Below the pieces are notes generated by a model, which worked only from the letters and a program-made list of their open reading frames with translations, was not told where the DNA came from and made no database searches. Below are positions 50,669 through 60,999 of a stretch of 64,000 bases of DNA, piece by piece; the first letter of the stretch is position 1; every line of letters starts with the position of its first letter. Source of the DNA: Rhopalosiphum padi. Lineage: Eukaryota; Arthropoda; Insecta; Hemiptera; Aphididae. The position numbers and the translations under genes are program-made. Where the stretch lies: contig NC_083597.1 in the NCBI RefSeq assembly GCF_020882245.1, positions 60,118,152-60,182,151 on the forward strand. Direction: 5' to 3'.

Positions 50669-50755
50669 GAGTGACAATCCTCCTATCACTGTCCGTATTC
50701 TCACTCATGATAGCCGATGCCTTACCACAAACATCTGAAGCTATCCCCTTACTAG
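50669..50755 (+). CDS. nAChRalpha6: Exon 8c: alternative M2 exon
   Basis: An 87-nt exon in phase 1-1 with a strong acceptor (TTATGTTGTTTCAG) and a weaker donor (CTAG|GTCAGG). It encodes VTILLSLSVFSLMIAD and ALPQTSEAIPLL. Relative to 8a it differs at 12' (T to S), 15' (L to S), 16' (N to L), 18' (V to I), 20' (E to D) and in the first part of the M2-M3 loop; 9' leucine and 13' valine are kept. Drosophila Dalpha6 is known to carry three alternative exon 8 copies, so this is the third copy expected of the family. A long ATT-rich tract ends just upstream. Confidence 0.92.
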
Positions 50756-53700
50756 GTCAGGCAAAATTAAAAATAAAAACAAATAAATACATGTCGTATT
50801 AGGAACAATTTAATATTTATATATAAATATATAAATATGTATTTAATCATATATATAGGTTTATATGTGCATAATATAAACATTATACATACTATACATA
50901 CATGTATTTATATATATATATATGTTTATATACATATTATATTTATATTGAATTATATAAATTATGTTTCATATTTTATATACATATTTTTAAACACTGT
51001 TTTTCTACTTGTATTTATATATATTTATACATATACTATTATATAATATATATTATATATATATATATATACATATATGTATGTATACATCCATCTATTG
51101 CTGTGTAACCATAACCTAGTTCGAGTTTTCATTTTGATTTTTTCCATTTAAATAAATCACACGTATATATATATATATATATATAAATATATATTTAAAA
51201 TTATGTATATATATAATTATATATGTATATTTTTTAATATATATACATTATACATATACATGTTTTGCGGAATTTTGTGGTTTGTGTTCAGCTCAGCTTG
51301 CTCTTACTTTCTCTGTTTTCTCGTACATACAATATAAAATAACACATTCAACACACTTGCAACAACACAAACAATTCAAATAATCAAAATTAAGGTATTT
51401 TGTGTCTGAATGAACAATAAAACCATAACGCTATGAACAATAGATAAATCATTTCTTGAATAGACTAATGAATAATCATATCAATAAATTAAATTTCTAA
51501 GATATAAAATCTTAATATAAAAATATAAAAATTTTTTTTTTTTTATGTGAGTTGGTAAGGGGAGGAAGGGAATCCTATAATTTTTAAATTATTTGTTTTA
51601 AAAACTTGAAAAAAATAACTAGAAATAAGAATAACTTTTTGAAATGGAAATTTATTTTTAAGATTAAATAATTTAACTGCATTTTTATTTTCACAACACT
51701 CGGTTAAATAGACTACCTAGTCAAAATATTTATAAAAATTAAAATTATTAAATAATACAGTACCTATCATACGTCCTAAAATCACTTTTATACCGTACAG
51801 ATTCAGCATTTCAGGTAGAGGGATCTTCCTTCTAAGTTCATAGCGATATGGTTATCTAAACATTGAAATCACAAAACACATACAAAATAAATTATTTACA
51901 ACTATCAATTTTCTTTGCGAAAAGCCGAAAACGCTTGTACAATGTACATAAATACAAAAACACAAAAAAACATCATATTTCTTCAACATCATTACAAACA
52001 TTTCTATAGCATGCTATCTTTTTGTTTATGTTTCGTAAACTACTTGATCGTCACCGTGTTTCATTGTGCATTCGTATTTGTATTTGACATTCTGCTCTCA
52101 GTTGTCCGATAAACCATTTAAGCAGAAAAAAACTAAATAAGAAAGAAAACCGTGCGAATTTTAAATAATAATTTTAAAAAAAATCTACAACTAAATAAAT
52201 ACGTATATTAAAATATATATGCATAAACATAACATGCTTATATATTAATATACACTACTAAACATTTAAAAAAATGTACAGTTTTGTTCGTGTGATCATG
52301 AATACGTGTCAGTATGTTTTATTTATTATTATTATTATTATTTATTTTTTTATTTTTTATTTCACTCATTATAGTAGTTTTATAATTGTTAATTTATTTT
52401 TATTTGTCATTTTCTCTACATTTTGTTTCTGTTCAGTTTATACACCACACTATTAAAACTGAAACAAGGTACCAGATGACGTGATATTGCAGACTGCACC
52501 AGTGATCTATTGATTTTCAAAAGTTAAACAATTAATATAATTAAAGAATTGAAAAAAAAAATTTTATTAGTTTATTACAAATCAGTATAATTATTATTTA
52601 TTCATTCATTTTTATATAATATATTATCATTATATATAAAGTAAAACGTACATTTTTTTTATTAAAAAATGTTAATATTATTTTTATTTGTTATCATTTT
52701 ACGTTAAAAATGTTTATCACACGATTATTTCACTATTTCCTTCCTCTTCTTTCTCATTTTATGATTTATTTATTGATTTTATTTTTTTATTTTTTATTTT
52801 ATTATTTTCTCTCAATGTTGTGTGAAAACAATAAAACTGATTAAACCGATGTTGCCGCGTCAAAGATAAATATTAACCAATTCGTATTGTAAATTAAACA
52901 ATATTTGTTTATTTCACAAATTAAAAAATGGTTAAATATTAATTAAAAAAACAAAATGTTTAATCAATCATATATATATTACTATTATAATATATTTGTG
53001 GGCCCCTCTGCCTCCAAGTAACAAAGCCGGTAGTTTCTTAAAAATTATTTAGCTAATTATACACATGACTTCATGCAAATCGGTTAAAAATAAATAAATA
53101 TATATACATATTATAAATACATTTTACGTCAAGTAAAAGAAAACATAAAACTAAAAGGCGTTAAGAACTGTAATCTTCCCGCCATTAAAAATGTACAATA
53201 TTTAAAAAATACAATTAATTTAAAACCAATAATTTTTTTAATGAAAATAGAAACGATTAAATAATAAGTTATTTTAACTCCGATTTGTATAAGTCATTTA
53301 AATTATGATTACCTTAAGACCATAGATGATTTGATTGTGTAATTATTTCTAAAGAAAGAATATATACATACGTATGTCGTTTGTACATCCGTTTTAAACA
53401 TCTAGCGAAGTTTTTGTGTAAACTATTAATAATTTAAAAATTACGTACAAATTATTAGTTTGATGTTTTATATTATTGTTTTGGTTTTTCTTTTATAAAA
53501 CATATATTTAAATACATTTTACTCTATTTTTGATGCTCAAGTTGTATTAAATAATTATGTCGGTGATAAAAATTAAGGTATAACAAAAATGTAAGATAAT
53601 ATTATAAGTTCATGGCTGTTGTAATTCTGGTTTATAATTTATTATTTGAGTATTTGGATTTAACTTAAAGTCTGGACGAAAAATATATATTTTTAGTATG

Positions 53701-54215
53701 AATATTTATACATTTATAAAGTAATAGTTGTTAAGACATTAGTTTAATACGATAAACAAAATCAATCGTATTCTGGCCAGTAGTTTTATACTTCGTCCAG
53801 TAAAGTTACCAATATGTCATCACTAAGCCCAAAACAAAACACTATTTATATTAATTATTACAAAACTGATTTACAAGGAAAAAGGTAAAAAATGCCTTCA
53901 AACCGTATGGGTATATTTAATTTTTTACCTGCATTGTTTTATTTGATTTATGTATTAACAATATTCAATTCATATACGATTTTATTGTTACTGTATTCTG
54001 TTTTTTTTATAAGCTGGGATTATGTTTGTAGCAATAAATCATTGTTTCATCGACATCACGCAGCAACCACAATTAACATAATTTTAAAAATTATTCTACT
54101 TTATCATATATAACATTTTAAAACAATATATTTATATTATGTGACAATATAATATAAAAATGTAATTATTAAATCAATAAGCGTTCAAAATAATAATTAT
54201 TATTATGATTATTAA

Positions 54216-54258
<43 letters not shown>

Positions 54259-55024
54259 ATGTATACAGTATACGTAAAAGCGCTAAAAACGCGTCATTGC
54301 ATGTGGACAAGTCTTAATTTTTTTTATGTTTATAAACGTGTATCTAACATACAACTAAGGGAATTTGTATAGATACTTTTGTTTAATTCATCAACTAAAA
54401 TCAAAAGAAAAGTACTTCGCTAGATGATAAATCGTCAACGAAAATAAAAAAATTTCAATTGATAATCATCCGTGGTCTAAAGTGTTCATTATTAATGATG
54501 ATGATTTAAACAAGACTTGATCGTTTATCAAAAATTAAATTAAAAATATAAAAATAGTTACGAATGTTACGATAATTATTGTATTACTTGCATGAGTAGT
54601 ACATTACTTTACATCTGTCTGTCTTAAATATACAACCCTGTCTTGTTTATGTCTGATTTTATTTTACAATTTATTATCTATGTAGTTTGATTAGAACACT
54701 TTTTACTTCCTCGGTCATTACATTTCAAAATAGATGATATTTGTTTTTACAAGAATCCACTTATGAATTCTACAGTGACTTGGAATTATATTATATTTTC
54801 AAATTTAATTTCAATAAAATATTAAAGACAATAAGTACATTAGATCATACAAATGTATAATGCATTTTAAATTTAATCTTGATTGACATTCGAAGTCACA
54901 ATTTAGATCACATTTTTTGCACATAGTAAACATGAACGCACGATGCTTTAAAAACAATGGAAAAAAATGAATACCAATGCGACGATTATTAATTTATGTT
55001 TTATTGCGTTCCTGCGGCCTATAG
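50756..55024 (+). other. Intron between exon 8c and exon 9
   Basis: A 4269-nt intron, very rich in (AT)n/(TA)n runs at 50820-51270 and an ATT run at about 54216-54256. A hydrophobic plus frame at 53892-54113 has no receptor motif. No fourth M2 exon seen. Confidence 0.85.
54216..54256 (+). repeat. (ATT)n microsatellite
   Basis: About thirteen ATT units in the intron before exon 9. Confidence 0.85.
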
Positions 55025-55134
55025 GTACTTATTTCAACTGTATCATGTTCATGGTTGCATCTTCAGTCGTGTCTACAATCATGATCCTGAATTATCACCA
55101 CCGTAATGCGGACACTCACGTTATGTCCAAATGG
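55025..55134 (+). CDS. nAChRalpha6: Exon 9: M3 helix and start of the cytoplasmic loop
   Basis: The acceptor is GCGGCCTATAG and the donor is AAATGG|GTAATT. The exon completes a glycine codon and encodes TYFNCIMFMVASSVVSTI, MILNYHHRNADTH and VMSKW. This is M3 and the short conserved stretch after it. The glycine whose codon is split between exon 8 and exon 9 is the residue equivalent to the one changed in the described spinosad-resistant thrips alpha6 (G275E); here the genomic bases give glycine with any of the three exon 8 copies. Phase 1 in and 0 out fits exon 10. Confidence 0.97.
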
Positions 55135-58081
55135 GTAATTACAATTTTATAACATTTTATTTTATAATAATACAAATATTAAATACTAACTGAGACAACA
55201 AAAAACCAACACAACACAAGAATGAAGTAAAAACTCAATAATAACCATAATCTAAGTATAATTATTATATTAAAAATGTTTGATTTAAAATATTTCAGGA
55301 AAAAAAAACTTAATATTGAATTAAAAATTATCCAGCTGTTTAAACCTCACTTTTATTTATCCCCAGATTTGCATAACATACGTAGTATTGCATAAAAATA
55401 TTGTTTCAATTAAGTTATATATAAAATATTAGTATTTAGTATATAGTATTTATCGATTATATTTAAAACAATTAATAAATGATATTTTCGTCGCATATGT
55501 GTAACACAATTGTCTATCTAACGTGCAAATACACAAATCGTAACACGTTTATTTCTATTAAAATATTTCATCGTTCAGAGTTAAAATTCAGTTTTATAAA
55601 AAAAAATATATAAGTTACAATGAATAAACCTCGTATTCAAAGGCACCCGCAAAAGCTCAAAGACTCATTATTTTATTGTATTTTATTTATTATTTTATTA
55701 AATGTTTGTGGCATATATATTTTCATAAAAAAATAAATCATCATTTACTAAATCATAGTTTATAATTTTATTTATGCTCAGTATACACAAATAGTCTCGT
55801 TACGATAAAAATACAGTAAACATAATATCATGAAAGAAGATTTAATATCAAGGTAAAGAAAGATCTGAAGTAGGTATGTTACAAAAATCAAAAATTTTGA
55901 TAATCAACAAAACGTATTAGAGTCTTCTATTTTTAACTGTATTTTCGATCTCTATGATACAGATATAATAATATAAGTAATCGTTAATTTATTTTATAGC
56001 ATTTCAGAGAGATTATAAAATTATGCCAAATAATCACGCTCATCCATCAAAAAACGAATAGGTCAACATTATTCTAGCCTTTACAAAGAAAATAAAATAA
56101 AATTCGCATATAATAACCACCACTTATTGAAAATATAATTTTTTCAACTATTAATATGAAAAAAAAATAATAATAAATTATATATATTAATAAATTAAAT
56201 TGAATTTTTACAGTAAATTGAACAATTTAAATACCAACACTAACAGCGCACGAAATTAAATTATATTATTTTTAATGAAATATACATTATTATTATATAT
56301 AGTTTGTATTACACAATATATATATAACTAATCAATCCTTATAGCTTAAAAAAAATTTCAAGTACCTAGACGTTATAGATCTCGTACAAAGGTTCCATCA
56401 TCTTTATTATAACTTATATAACAAATAGCTCACCCTCTCCCAGAACTGTTCATGAGATACTAAAATTCACAATTTGATCACCAAGTAGAATGGTCACATA
56501 AGTTATCGTATCGTGGTTACATCATTTCCGAGCTTTATTATGTAATATGATTAAATATAGAGACTCAATTTGCAGTAGTAACACAATACCACTAATTACA
56601 AATAAGACAGACGTCGAAAAATTTGAAAGTACCTACTAACACTAGCCAGCTGCTGGTTCTTTCTAAGGATTTAACTCATCCTGGGTAGTAGACTCGAAGA
56701 CTCCAAGATAGGAATCCGATACTAGCAACGTTTCGTTTTTAAATTATAGCAAAATAAGAAGATTTTGTCAATAACTGATTTTGCTTAAAATTCCAATTTG
56801 TCCATCAATTTTAACTTCTTAATCATTTTGAAAAGTACTAAGAATTTTCAATTTTCACTTCCCAGAAATACTGACTAGATCCAATTCGTTTCAAGAAATC
56901 ATCCTCAAAATTAAATATCCAAGTATTTTTCCTACTATAAATCGTGTACACTGTACACACATATAATTGTAAAATCAATACACTTATTACTCAGCTCCGG
57001 TCAGAATCTAAAATGGATTACTCTGAACGTAAACTATGTTAAGCATTAGTTAGACGGATATTACCTAATCGGGATATTTGTTTTATGCATTGATAATTTT
57101 TAAACAATTATATTATATTAATGATAATGATTATTAAAAAAAAAACACTTCAGGCACAGACAAATTAACCATGGAAAAGTTACATTTTAAAAACGCTACA
57201 GAGTATGTTGGGCCGGGAGTGGTAAACAGAGTCCCAAATAATTGGGTGGATATTGGGGCTAGGTAAATTGAGTCCGGAAAACTTTAACTTGCTGGTAAAC
57301 TGAATCCCAAGTAAAAATATTTGTCGAAAGAATAATTTATAAATAACGACGTGTACCTACTTAAAAATAAAAAGTCTCTTCATTCAATAAGTACTGTACA
57401 AGTGACTATAGTCACCAATTAGTGATTATCGATTACCGATTTGCTTACTTAAATACATTCAAATAGATATATATATATATACATATATACATAAAAATAC
57501 GTAGCAATGAGGTAGGTAATTAAAATGAAAAAAATAACAATAGAAAACAATTTTTTTTGAGACAAGAAAATATGTTGAAATATGAAAATGAAAATATTTC
57601 AAGATTTGAATTCGTTAAGAATATATCAAATACATTTTTACCATAAACATAATAACAATAAATAGTAATAAATTTAAAAAAAAATTGACTCGAATTTGTA
57701 TATTATATATTTAATTAATTGTGATTTTTATGTACAGCGTAGTGAATTATATTCGATATTAAAAACAAAAAAAGCACATCATTTTTAACCACGCCAGTTA
57801 TATGTTAACGTAACAGATAGTACTAAGCCTGTAAAAGTGAGAAGGAAAATGTGCCGTTTTGGAAACTAAACCTAACCGGGGGGCAGAGGGACTCGGTTTT
57901 ACCACAAAAACGGTATTTCGGGCTCAATTTACCTGGCTCCTGTTGGGCGCCCCCCCCCTTTGTTGACACTTTCCCGTGATTCTACATACCCGAAATCGAC
58001 CTCGACAACGCCGACGACGAAAACACGACAGTATGTAATATATAACAGTATAATCGTACACGCGTGTGTGTGTTTAAACAG
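55135..58081 (+). other. Intron 9
   Basis: A 2947-nt intron, GTAATT...AAACAG. It carries a probable mobile element (57206-57948) near its 3' end; otherwise AT-rich with nothing recognised. Confidence 0.85.
57206..57948. mobile_element. Probable non-autonomous DNA transposon (hAT-like) in intron 9
   Basis: The 8-bp direct repeat TGTTGGGC flanks the segment (57206-57213 and 57941-57948), the target-duplication length typical of hAT elements. Just inside lie imperfect inverted ends; GGTAAATTGAGTCCG at 57262 matches the reverse complement of GGGCTCAATTTACC at 57920-57933. The motif GGTAAAnnGAGTCCC recurs at 57221, 57262 and 57294 on the plus strand and, inverted, at 57888-57903 and 57920-57933. 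The roughly 727-bp body is AT-rich without a transposase frame. The right end runs into a C-rich stretch about 130 bp before exon 10. The superfamily is an inference from the duplication length alone. Confidence 0.5.
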
Positions 58082-58639
58082 GTGAAACTCATGTTCCTGG
58101 TGTGGATGCCGTGCTTGTTGTGCATGAGCCGACCGGCTCGCGACGATCCGCCCGGCAACGGTAACAAGTCAGACTCGAAGAACAAGTCGGCGGCGTCGTC
58201 CATCCACCACCTGCCCGACCTGGAGTTCCGGGCCAAATCGTCCAGGAGCTTGCTGGCCAACGTGCTCGACCTGGACGACGACCTGCGCTCGTCCACCCGG
58301 AGCTACCCGGGAGCCCGAAGCCAAGTGGCGCCGATGCCCGAGCACGTCATGGTCGAACAGCAGCAGCAACAGCACGCGATGATGGCCGGCGGCGGCGGCG
58401 GGGTGGCGTCCGCGGCGAGTTCGTGTCTAGGACCGCACCGCGAGCTGTCGCTCATCCTCAAGGAGCTCCGGGTGATCACGGACAAGCTGCGCAAGGACGA
58501 GGAGGACGAGGAGATCACCAACGACTGGAAGTTCGCGGCCATGGTGGTCGACCGCATGTGCCTGTACATATTCACCTTCTTCACGGTGGCCGCCACCATA
58601 GCGGTCCTCATGTCCGCGCCGCACGTAATCGTCACGTGA
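58082..58639 (+). CDS. nAChRalpha6: Exon 10: M3-M4 cytoplasmic loop, M4 and C-terminus
   Basis: A single 558-nt exon (185 codons plus TGA) after acceptor TGTTTAAACAG. It starts VKLMFLVWMPCLLCMSRP (end of the M3 region), then a variable loop with SLLANVLDLDDD at exon residues 56-67, a run of five glutamines (93-97), a run of five glycines (103-107), the amphipathic MA helix (about 117-150, very acidic DEEDEE), M4 (about 152-175, VVDRMCLYIFTFFTVAATIA) and the ending SAPHVIVT. The SLLANVLDxDDD motif is diagnostic of alpha6. The exon is strikingly GC- and CpG-rich against its surroundings. The loop is carried in one exon, whereas Dalpha6 as I recall splits it over several. Large antisense frames over this exon are by-products of its composition. 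Confidence 0.97.
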   Translation: MKLMFLVWMPCLLCMSRPARDDPPGNGNKSDSKNKSAASSIHHLPDLEFRAKSSRSLLANVLDLDDDLRSSTRSYPGARSQVAPMPEHVMVEQQQQQHAMMAGGGGGVASAASSCLGPHRELSLILKELRVITDKLRKDEEDEEITNDWKFAAMVVDRMCLYIFTFFTVAATIAVLMSAPHVIVT

Positions 58640-60961
58640 TCGCGCCACCGACGTCATCGCGTCCAGTTCCGGTTCCGGCTTCACTCTCTCCCTCTCTCTA
58701 TATACACAATATACGGATATATATACATATATATATTGTTATATATAGGTAATATAAAATGACGGATGCAGTGAGGCAGCTCTACATATATTATATATTA
58801 TTAAAATTATGACGACCACACGAAGTCGCATCTACATAGCACGCGGAAAAGTGACATGTAGAAATCGGTGTGGTACCGTTTTAAATTATTCATACGAGAT
58901 AACTATAATGTTATTAAATTATTATTAATATTATTATTATTATATACTCCTAATATCTAAAAATTATTATAAAACTATAATTTTTTTTTTCTCGAAACTA
59001 CTTCTTTTCTAATGGTTTACTATAAAGTATATCTATAAATATATCTATTTGGTTTGCTACGTAATAATAATAATGATATATTACTCTGGCCCTGCTCCTT
59101 GAAACGAATTAAAATGAATGAACAAAAAATATCCAGTAGATTTTCTATTGACGTAAATCTGTTGCATAAAATATGGAATTGACACGTCATACACATTACG
59201 CATCGGTATTAAATATACGCGTAAATAACGTTTCAGAAACAAACATTTTTACAAGAAATTAAAATAGGCATATTGTGTATATATATATTATATTATATAT
59301 ATCACGAACCTATTACTGAATATCCGAAATTAGTAGTACGTGTTCAGTGTACAATGTCGATACATTTTTGTAAATATTTGTAAATGTTTGGATATTTTCA
59401 TGACATCGGAAGAGTCATTTTCATATGCAGATAAACTGCCACACGAATATTATTTTATTCATTTTTTTCGTCTCATTTGAGGAATAAGGGCTCTAAAAAT
59501 GTATATACCATTGGAAATCTCAAACACAATCTATAATCGATACATTTTTCGTTGTCACAGCGTCGTAAAACCAACAACATGTCGTGACAATATTAAGTTT
59601 TAAAATCAGAAATTATCATCATAATGATATATATATTACTGAACATCGAGATAAATATGAAAGTTTCTATTACTAGTTCCCAAAAGAAATAGGTTAAATT
59701 AAAATTTATATTTAGCTTATTACTATACTGATATTGTATTTTTACATAAATGCACTTATTTAAAATTATCTTACATTGCATATTGATAATATTTTTAATT
59801 ATTGATATTGGGTTCCTTATTTTATTTAACCGTGAATAGCTTTTAATACAATTTCATTTTTCATACTAATATACTGGTAATATTTCGTCTCACACCTTCA
59901 ACAATTTAGTTTATTCAATATCATCAATATACCAACACAGTACAAAAACGTTTGTTTCAAAATTCGCATGTTTCGCAACTGCTCTAAAAATAAAACATAC
60001 TTCAATAAGTCTCCGAGTGGCTTGATTATCGACAGTCATTGTCTTACTTATAAGGTTTACATACTCTGAGTACCTATCGATTTTTGGATTTAATTTTAAA
60101 TATCGATGGCGTTGTAAAGTGCTTACATACTGCGTGTTGCTAATTGATTTCATTTTTAACGGTGATAATATTTATTATTAATTTGGAAAGTATTTCACTG
60201 ACATAAAAACTGCAATAAATTATAAGTCTGATATAATATAAAAACCATACCATAGCGTTTTCAACGAATTTAAAAGTCTACTTATAACCAATATTCCGTA
60301 ATAGGAAATTAATTTTCCATCACATAACATTGATCCAAATGTCAAACCATGTTTTATTTCAACTTCGGTTCTTAATATTTATCTTAAAACAATGTGCTGA
60401 TAAATCGTATGTGTAGCTATGATTAATATTAGTATAATTATTGGATCGTTAATATTTTACTGGAATACTTGTATCAATAACTTAATTTATTCCATAATCT
60501 ATCTATTACAGTTACTGGAAGTACTAAATATTATAAAATTATTTGTCAAGACACCCAATTTGTGTGTCCTCTTGCTCAAATTAATATATATATATATATA
60601 TATATTTATGGACTTGATATAAATATATTATTAGATTAGCTAAACAAATTTGCTTTTTATATTAATCATCTGTGAAGTAAGGAATAAATATATATTAATC
60701 AGACACACCCTAATTATCTAATACGTAAATAATAAAAGATTATTATGCGATCAGATTATGCAAATAATCGTATTTAAAATTAGTACAAAATCGATCATAT
60801 TAATTGTTTATGTATTTGTTAGACATGTATTAGAATACTTAACTGTTTTATTTTACACGCACGTTTTGCTGTGACAATCTTAAAATCTCAACATCATAAA
60901 GCCCAACAGTAAATTACAATAGTAATTATACTAATAATTATTAAAATTATTATCAATATCA

Positions 60962-60964
<3 letters not shown>

Positions 60965-60998
<34 letters not shown>
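60965..60998 (+). repeat. (TTA)n microsatellite
   Basis: About eleven TTA units in the 3' flank. Confidence 0.85.

Positions 60999-60999
<1 letters not shown>

Larger units (their letters stand above)
27967..58639 (+). other. nAChRalpha6: Gene model: nicotinic acetylcholine receptor alpha6-type subunit, exons 1(?)-10 with alternative exons 7 and 8
   Basis: This is a pentameric ligand-gated cation channel subunit acting in the neuronal plasma membrane at cholinergic synapses. Exons 2-6, 7a, 8a, 9 and 10 join in one open frame (140+45+110+181+76+195+87+110+558 nt) and give 500 residues after the unresolved exon 1. Domain order is: extracellular ligand-binding domain (exons 2-6), loop C and M1 (exon 7), M2 pore helix (exon 8), M3 (exon 9), cytoplasmic loop and M4 (exon 10). 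All introns from exon 2 onward have GT-AG ends and consistent phases. The motif SLLANVLDLDDD and the C-terminus SAPHVIVT match insect alpha6 (Drosophila Dalpha6) better than alpha7, whose C-terminal part differs. In insects alpha6 is known as the spinosyn target. The exon numbering follows Dalpha6. The start of the gene is uncertain; the stop is firm. Confidence 0.93.

Noticed and set aside
53892..54113. Hydrophobic 73-codon frame in the intron before exon 9, considered as an alternative membrane exon
   Set aside because: It has no nAChR M1-M4 motif and no matching splice phase; such frames are common in AT-rich DNA.
57982..58684. Several open frames over exon 10 in other frames and on the minus strand (up to 110 codons)
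   Set aside because: They arise from the GC-rich, stop-poor composition of exon 10; the receptor frame explains this sequence.
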